Of a DNA stretch of 12,126 nt, positions 8,009 through 12,126 are shown one piece after another. Source of the DNA: Flavobacteriaceae bacterium (GTDB taxonomy: Bacteria; Bacteroidota; Bacteroidia; Flavobacteriales; Flavobacteriaceae); NCBI GenBank assembly GCA_016763715.1, contig JAESTG010000122.1, forward strand, positions 1 through 12,126. Reading direction: 5' to 3'. A program made the translations under genes and the position numbers. The notes under the pieces were generated by a model that did no database searches, was not told the DNA's origin, and was given only the letters and a program-made list of their open reading frames with translations. Each line of letters begins with the position of its first letter. Position 1 is the first letter of the stretch.

Positions 8009-8108
8009 GCGTTAGGGATAGTAACGACATCCTCTCCAAGGCCTCTGGCTTTGGAGAGATATAGTGGATAGCCCGACCACAAAGCTTTTCCGCTTGGTGG
8101 AAACGCCC
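8009..8108. ncRNA. Structured ~100-nt element, candidate flavobacterial RNA motif (possibly Flavo-1)
   Basis: The non-coding stretch between the terminator and rnpA can fold as a three-way junction. P1 pairs GCGTT (8009-8013) with AACGC (8102-8106). P2 is a 12-bp hairpin, 8032-8043 with 8047-8058, with one G-T pair and a TCT loop. P3 pairs 8077-8085 with 8092-8100, eight of nine positions, around a 6-nt loop. Unpaired flanks TTAGGGATAG, ATATAGTGGATAGCCCGACC and AACGCCC look familiar to me as a block recurring between genes in many flavobacterial genomes with variable hairpins; the Flavo-1 RNA motif is my best guess, from memory and unverified. Orientation is undecided. Its 3' end overlaps the predicted -33 box of rnpA, so it may influence that promoter or be a dispersed repeat carrying it. 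Confidence 0.5.
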
Positions 8109-8124
8109 AAATCACCTATTTTTA
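8094..8124 (+). promoter_or_regulatory. rnpA: Candidate promoter of rnpA
   Basis: CTTGG (TTG at 8094-8096) and TATTTTTA (8117-8124) are 20 bp apart, matching the Bacteroidetes -33/-7 arrangement. Transcription would begin about at the A of the rnpA ATG (8129), so the message could be leaderless. It follows a terminator, so rnpA and the genes behind it need a promoter here. Confidence 0.5.
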
Positions 8125-8128
8125 CCTT

Positions 8129-8509
8129 ATGAGCTTTACATTCTCAAAACAAGAAAAACTAAAAAGTCGCAAGGTTATTGATCAGTTATTTTCCGAGGGA
8201 AAATCGGTCACAAAATTTCCAGTCAAAATGTTCTTTGTCCCACTAAAAGAGGCTCATTCTGAACACCTTAGTAACGCAACAATTTCTCAAGCTGCTTTTG
8301 CTGTTCCCAAACGCAATTTTAAGTTGGCTGTTACCCGAAATCGGGTAAAAAGACAAATGCGCGAGACCTACCGCCTTCATAAACATTTGTTAAGCCACGA
8401 TAATGGCAGGAATTTTGCGTTCTTATTTTTATATATTAGTAAAGATAAACCGCAGTACGCACAATTAGACTCCTCAATCAAAGCACTGCTTAAAAAAACA
8501 AATTTATGA
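8129..8509 (+). CDS. rnpA: Ribonuclease P protein component
   Basis: Protein subunit of RNase P, which assists the catalytic RNA in removing 5' leaders from precursor tRNAs in the cytoplasm. The 126-residue length is normal. The N-terminal FSKQEKLKSRKVIDQLFSEGKS is the typical RnpA start, AAFAVPKRNF leads into the RNA-binding RNR signature at 61-79 (key residues K61, R62, N63, R70, N71, R72, K74, R75, R78, E79), and the charge is strongly basic. Unlike in many bacteria, rpmH is not adjacent; the gene instead heads a unit with envelope proteins, and its TGA overlaps the ATG of the next gene by 4 nt. A promoter-like sequence lies directly upstream. Identification is secure. Confidence 0.95.
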   Translation: MSFTFSKQEKLKSRKVIDQLFSEGKSVTKFPVKMFFVPLKEAHSEHLSNATISQAAFAVPKRNFKLAVTRNRVKRQMRETYRLHKHLLSHDNGRNFAFLFLYISKDKPQYAQLDSSIKALLKKTNL

Positions 8510-9366
8510 AATACGTATGTTTTTTATTTTTTGGGGTTTTAATGGCCTGTTCAAATGAGTCGACCCACACAAACGATTTTACCTCTAATAAGTTAGGAGC
8601 GCTCTATTCCTTTTCAGATTTAACAGAAGGAGAGGAATTAGCTGACGAATCCTTTGTAGTGAAACAAATGTTGGTTCCACCACCTCTAAAAAAAGAGGAT
8701 CAAAAAATTATTAAAACGGCCCACCTACGTTTTGAAACACAGGGTTTGGAGAATACCCATAAAAAGATCCTTGCCAGCACTAAAGCTTTAAATGGGTTTG
8801 TAAGTACAGATAATTCAGGTAAAAACTACAATGAATATTTTCGAAATATTACCATTCGAATACCCACGGAGAACTTTCAAAAATTTATTGACGACATCTC
8901 CAAAGGTGTAAATTACTTCGATCAAAAAGATATTTCTCGTAGGGATGTTTCCGAAGAATTTGTAGATCTAAATGCTCGATTAAAAGCGAAACGGGAATTA
9001 GAAAAGAGATATCTCGAGCTCCTAACACAAGCAAGAAACGTTAAGGAAATTCTTGAAATTGAACGAGAACTCTCACAAATTCGAGAAGAGATAGAGGCTA
9101 AACAGGGCCGCCTAAATTACCTTAAAGATAAGGTGTCTCTTAGCACTATTAACATACAATTTTATAAATACACCCATGAAACTGGAGTTACTGTTTCCTA
9201 TGGTCAAAAAATAAAAAATGCGCTTAGTGGAGGTTGGGATGGAATATCCGTATTCTTTATCGGGCTCCTTTATCTTTGGCCTTTGTTATTATTTATGATG
9301 ATTATCATTCTATTGATACGTCGATGGATGAAGCGTAAAAAGCGTAAAGCACAAAAAACCAAATAA
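8506..9366 (+). CDS. DUF4349-domain lipoprotein with C-terminal membrane anchor
   Basis: Envelope protein of 286 residues and unknown biochemical role. The N-terminus MKYVCFLFFGVLMAC is a lipoprotein signal with Cys15 at the lipobox (LMAC). A DUF4349-like core spans about 65-240: a beta-rich KIIKTAHLRFET segment, then a long heptad-like helical stretch (about 150-207, with ERELSQIREEIEAKQGRL) likely to form a coiled coil, then VSLSTINIQFY. One transmembrane helix follows at about 247-271, and the protein ends in a strongly basic tail (RRWMKRKKRK), as expected for a cytoplasmic end. A lipid anchor plus a C-terminal helix would fix the domain at the outer face of the inner membrane. It overlaps rnpA by 4 nt and the S41 peptidase gene by 1 nt, suggesting translational coupling. 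The domain name is from memory. Confidence 0.82.
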   Translation: MKYVCFLFFGVLMACSNESTHTNDFTSNKLGALYSFSDLTEGEELADESFVVKQMLVPPPLKKEDQKIIKTAHLRFETQGLENTHKKILASTKALNGFVSTDNSGKNYNEYFRNITIRIPTENFQKFIDDISKGVNYFDQKDISRRDVSEEFVDLNARLKAKRELEKRYLELLTQARNVKEILEIERELSQIREEIEAKQGRLNYLKDKVSLSTINIQFYKYTHETGVTVSYGQKIKNALSGGWDGISVFFIGLLYLWPLLLFMMIIILLIRRWMKRKKRKAQKTK

Positions 9367-10988
9367 TGAAAAAGAAAATAATAATTCCTGTCATAGCCGC
9401 AGTAATCCTCTTTACAACTGCAAGCTTTAAAAATGATTTTTTTGAAATTGCCAAACAAATCGAAATTTTTACGACGTTGTTCAAAGAGTTGAATATGAAT
9501 TATGTGGATGAAAATACACCCGCAACCTTAATGGATAAAGCTATTAAAGGAATGTTGGCAGATCTAGATCCATATACAGTATATTGGAATGAACAAGAAG
9601 TTGAAGATGCTCGTATAAAAAACTCTGGCACTTACACAGGAATTGGTGCCTCGGTACGCACTCTAGATCATAAAATTGTAATTACAGAACCATTTAAAGG
9701 CTACCCCGCAGACAAAGCTGGCTTAAGGGCTGGTGACGAAATAATTAAGGTAGGAGAGATCGATTTGACTTCTTTTGAAGATGATGCTGGGGACTTGCTT
9801 AAAGGTGCGGCAGGAAGCACCGTTGAACTAACTTTCATGCGGCAGGGAAAAAAGGAAACTACAACGTTGGTCCGAGAAAAAGTTGAAATTAAAGCGGTCC
9901 CTTATTATAAATTAATACATGGTGATATAGGTTATATTGTGTTATCAAAATTTAATAGAAAGACCACTATCGAAACAAAATCGGCCTTAATAGATCTCAA
10001 GGAACTGGGAGCAACGAAAATTGTTCTCGACCTTAGAGGAAACCCAGGTGGGTTACTTAATGAGGCAATAAGCATCGTGAACCTTTTTGTACCGAAAGGA
10101 GAGGTGATTACCACTACTAAATCGGTCATTGAAAAATATAATAAAACTTATAAAACACGTAGTGAACCTGTAGACACTGAAATTCCTTTAGTGGTTTTGG
10201 TGAACGGAAGAAGTGCTTCTGCAAGTGAGATTGTCTCTGGTGGCCTACAAGATTTGGATCGCGCAGTGATTGTTGGTGCCCGTAGTTTTGGAAAAGGACT
10301 TGTACAGCGTCCAAAAAAACTAACTTATGGTACTCAGTTGAAAGTTACCATTTCTAGGTATTACACGCCTAGCGGAAGATGTATTCAGGCACTTGATTAT
10401 TGGAATAGAGATGAAAATGGTGACCCTATCCGTTTAAAGCCTAAGGAATACAATAAGTTTACAACAAAAGGCGGTCGGACCGTATATGATGGTGGTGGAA
10501 TTCTTCCAGATATTGAATTGGAAACCGCAAAGTTTAGCCCTATCACAACAGCCTTATTGAAAGATAACGCAATCTTCGATTATGCCACAGAATATTACTA
10601 CAAAAACGAAATGACCGATTGGAAAAATTTCCAGTTTTCGGATTCAAATTTTCAAGATTTTATTGGTTTTCTAAAGCGGAAAAATTTTGAATACCTAACA
10701 CAGACTGAGAAAGAATTTGAAAAGGCACTACGTCGTTCGGAAGATGACGATTTAAAAGACGAAATAGAAGCTAGCTACAATGCATTGATGGTGGCTGTAG
10801 ATAAGGCAAAAGCAAAAGATTTAGTTTCGAAAAAAGCAGAAATCATGTCGCTCATTTCCGACGAAATTTTAAAACGATATTTCTACAAACAAGGGTTGTA
10901 TGACTATCAAGTAAACAACAACCCTGAAATTTTAGCAGCAGTTTCTGTACTTAACGATTCTAAAAAATATAGACGTATCTTGAAATAA
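9366..10988 (+). CDS. S41-family C-terminal processing peptidase (CtpA/Prc-like)
   Basis: Serine peptidase of 540 residues that trims or degrades envelope proteins, usually from their C-termini. The N-terminal hydrophobic segment MKKKIIIPVIAAVILFTTASF is a signal peptide or anchor, placing it in the periplasm. A PDZ domain covers about 90-170 with TGIGASVR and PADKAGLRAGDEI. The S41 core holds the Ser-Lys dyad: Ser285 in SASASEIVSGG and Lys310 in SFGKGLVQ, 25 residues apart as in plant D1 processing protease and E. coli Prc, with Gln314 as helper; LDLRGNPGGLL (221-231) is also conserved. A C-terminal charged helical extension (about 385-540) is typical of Bacteroidota members. The ATG overlaps the TAA of the DUF4349 gene. 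The neighbouring lipoprotein could be a partner or adaptor, by analogy with other Ctp systems, but nothing here proves it. Confidence 0.93.
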   Translation: MKKKIIIPVIAAVILFTTASFKNDFFEIAKQIEIFTTLFKELNMNYVDENTPATLMDKAIKGMLADLDPYTVYWNEQEVEDARIKNSGTYTGIGASVRTLDHKIVITEPFKGYPADKAGLRAGDEIIKVGEIDLTSFEDDAGDLLKGAAGSTVELTFMRQGKKETTTLVREKVEIKAVPYYKLIHGDIGYIVLSKFNRKTTIETKSALIDLKELGATKIVLDLRGNPGGLLNEAISIVNLFVPKGEVITTTKSVIEKYNKTYKTRSEPVDTEIPLVVLVNGRSASASEIVSGGLQDLDRAVIVGARSFGKGLVQRPKKLTYGTQLKVTISRYYTPSGRCIQALDYWNRDENGDPIRLKPKEYNKFTTKGGRTVYDGGGILPDIELETAKFSPITTALLKDNAIFDYATEYYYKNEMTDWKNFQFSDSNFQDFIGFLKRKNFEYLTQTEKEFEKALRRSEDDDLKDEIEASYNALMVAVDKAKAKDLVSKKAEIMSLISDEILKRYFYKQGLYDYQVNNNPEILAAVSVLNDSKKYRRILK

Positions 10989-11007
10989 GCTTGAAACAAC
11001 AGCCCAT

Positions 11008-11823
11008 ATGAACGATTTTCTGTATTTCTTTGAAACCATGCCTATTTGGATGAAGGCGGGTTGGATTTTTTTCACCTTAGGTATTTTTTGGTTACTGGAA
11101 GGATATTATAGTCTTTTTCACCTGAAGTATAAAAAATGGAAGCACGCAAAAACTAATCTTGTTTTGTTGTTATTCGTGATGATTATTAATGCAGTATTTG
11201 GTATCACAACGGCTGGTGTTTTTATGTGGCTTCAGGAATCACAAATTGGCCTACTACACTTATTTGAAGCTCCTGTATGGGTGGAATTAATAATCGCTAT
11301 TTTAATTTTAGATTTGATTGCTCAATATGGTGTTCATTTCTTGCTGCATAAAGTGCCCCTAATGTGGAGTCTCCATATAGTTCACCACACCGATAAAAAC
11401 GTGGATGCCTCAACTGGTACCCGACATCATCCAATTGATTTTGTGATTCGGGAAAGTTTTGCATTAGTAGCTGTCGTGATTACTGGAATGCCTATTTCTT
11501 TTTACTTTGTTTATCGAATACTAAGCATCCTTTTTACCTATTGGACTCATGCTAATATTTCGTTACCTATTCGTTTAGACAAAGGGCTAAGTTTTGTAAT
11601 TGTTACTCCAAACATGCATAAATTCCACCACCATTTTAAACTTCCTTGGACAGATAGTAATTATGGTAATATGTTCTCTTTTTGGGATCGTATTTTTGGA
11701 ACCTTTGTCTACGGAGACCTCTCTAAAATTCAATATGGTGTAGATCTAGCAGACCATACTGATGATGAAAATATAGCGGTTCAACTTGGAATTCCGTTTA
11801 ATAAAAATGTGAAGTCGAAATAA
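11008..11823 (+). CDS. Fatty acid hydroxylase / sterol desaturase family membrane protein
   Basis: Integral membrane di-iron oxygenase-type protein of 271 residues. Four to five hydrophobic helices are visible (about 15-35, 48-75, 90-110, 148-178). The eight-histidine di-iron set is present: H110-xxx-H114, H123-xx-H126-H127, H140-H141, H181 and H204-xx-H207-H208, and the C-terminal segment PNMHKFHHHF...GNMFSFWDRIFGTF is characteristic of the family. Members hydroxylate or desaturate fatty acids, sterols, ether lipids or carotenoids using O2; the substrate here is unknown, and sterols are not expected. It starts 19 bp after the S41 peptidase stop on the same strand, so it may be read through from the rnpA unit, but no promoter or terminator was recognised between them. 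It ends 13 bp from the convergent acetyltransferase gene. Confidence 0.9.
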   Translation: MNDFLYFFETMPIWMKAGWIFFTLGIFWLLEGYYSLFHLKYKKWKHAKTNLVLLLFVMIINAVFGITTAGVFMWLQESQIGLLHLFEAPVWVELIIAILILDLIAQYGVHFLLHKVPLMWSLHIVHHTDKNVDASTGTRHHPIDFVIRESFALVAVVITGMPISFYFVYRILSILFTYWTHANISLPIRLDKGLSFVIVTPNMHKFHHHFKLPWTDSNYGNMFSFWDRIFGTFVYGDLSKIQYGVDLADHTDDENIAVQLGIPFNKNVKSK

Positions 11824-11836
11824 AAATACAATTTAG

Positions 11837-12126
11837 TTAAGATAAAATCATTGCTATATGTGGAATACCATCCTCTAAATACCCCTCGCCTACTTGAGTA
11901 AAGCCATGTGACTCATAAAAGTTTTTAAGGTACATTTGGGCAGATAATTTTATATCAACAGTATTATATTCCTTTTTTATAGCTTCTAATGACGCTTTCA
12001 TTATTACATGACCATAACCATACTTTCTTTTATTTCTAGACACTACCACCCTACCAATTGCGGCTTCTTTAAAGTAAATTCCAGGGGCAAAACAACGAGT
12101 ATAGGCAACTATTTTTCCTTCTTTTC
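11837..12126 (-). CDS. GNAT N-acetyltransferase, ElaA-like (N-terminus outside window)
   Basis: C-terminal 95 residues or so of an acetyl-CoA-dependent acetyltransferase. The frame stays open from the stop at 11837 to the right edge, so the true start lies beyond 12126; the GTG at 12049 is internal. Visible are an incomplete strand segment (KIVAYTRCFAPG), the acetyl-CoA-binding region IGRVVVSRNKRKYGYGHVIM, and the end FYESHGFTQVGEGYLEDGIPHIAM, which closely resembles the ElaA family. The usual R/Q-x-x-G-x-G/A loop reads RKYGYG here. The natural substrate of ElaA proteins is not established. The gene converges with the hydroxylase gene, with 13 bp between stops and no hairpin in the gap. Confidence 0.85.
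   Translation of the reverse strand, partial: KEGKIVAYTRCFAPGIYFKEAAIGRVVVSRNKRKYGYGHVIMKASLEAIKKEYNTVDIKLSAQMYLKNFYESHGFTQVGEGYLEDGIPHIAMILS

Noticed and set aside
11824..11836. Bidirectional terminator between the convergent hydroxylase and acetyltransferase genes
   Set aside because: The gap is 13 bp and shows no inverted repeat.
11837..12049. Complete small acetyltransferase starting at 12049
   Set aside because: The codon there is GTG inside a longer open frame that continues to the window edge and encodes conserved GNAT sequence, so the gene is partial rather than short.

Overview
The window looks like a low-GC chromosomal segment of a Bacteroidota bacterium, most probably a flavobacterium (Flavobacteriaceae). 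The grounds are AT-rich genes with TA-rich spacers and no Shine-Dalgarno sequences, promoter-like boxes of the Bacteroidetes type (TTG/TTCG, 20 bp, TATTTTTA), lipoprotein-type exported proteases, and protein families (APC permease with UspA tails, S8 peptidase with a large insert, lipoprotein DUF4349, S41 peptidase next to rnpA) that I know from that family. No database search was possible; names rest on motifs and memory.

Layout. Positions 1-1141 on the minus strand hold a CPA1-type cation:proton antiporter whose C-terminus is replaced, at about position 97, by about 97 bases of GC-rich sequence (62% GC in 1-100 against 29% in 101-200). This piece reads in the same frame as a fragment of a zinc-binding dehydrogenase of proteobacterial style. 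I read it as a chimeric join, most likely an assembly artefact at a contig end. Upstream of the antiporter in the same direction is an APC-family permease with two C-terminal universal-stress-protein domains (1211-3415). Both genes appear to start with TTG. A 205-bp divergent spacer (3416-3620) separates them from a plus-strand block.

The plus-strand block has two parts. The first (3621-7953) is a tight three-gene unit: a metallo-beta-lactamase-fold hydrolase, a lipoprotein subtilase (S8) and a secreted M1 aminopeptidase-like protein, closed by a strong intrinsic terminator (7978-8008). Between this terminator and rnpA lies a roughly 100-nt element that folds as a three-way junction and may be a flavobacterial structured RNA or repeat. 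The second part (8129-11823) is rnpA, a DUF4349 lipoprotein and an S41 C-terminal processing peptidase, all overlapping by 4 and 1 nt, followed 19 bp later by a fatty acid hydroxylase/sterol desaturase-family membrane protein. A convergent, partial ElaA-like GNAT acetyltransferase runs off the right edge.

Functionally the segment is dominated by envelope proteins: ion and amino-acid transport on the left, three exported or envelope-anchored peptidases in the middle, and one membrane-bound di-iron oxygenase. RNase P protein is the one information-processing gene and is translationally tied to the envelope genes behind it. No stretch over 300 bases is gene-free. I see no CRISPR, integrase, IS element, tRNA or rRNA, and no evidence for a new defence or biosynthetic system; the points most worth a second look are the chimeric left edge and the structured element before rnpA.
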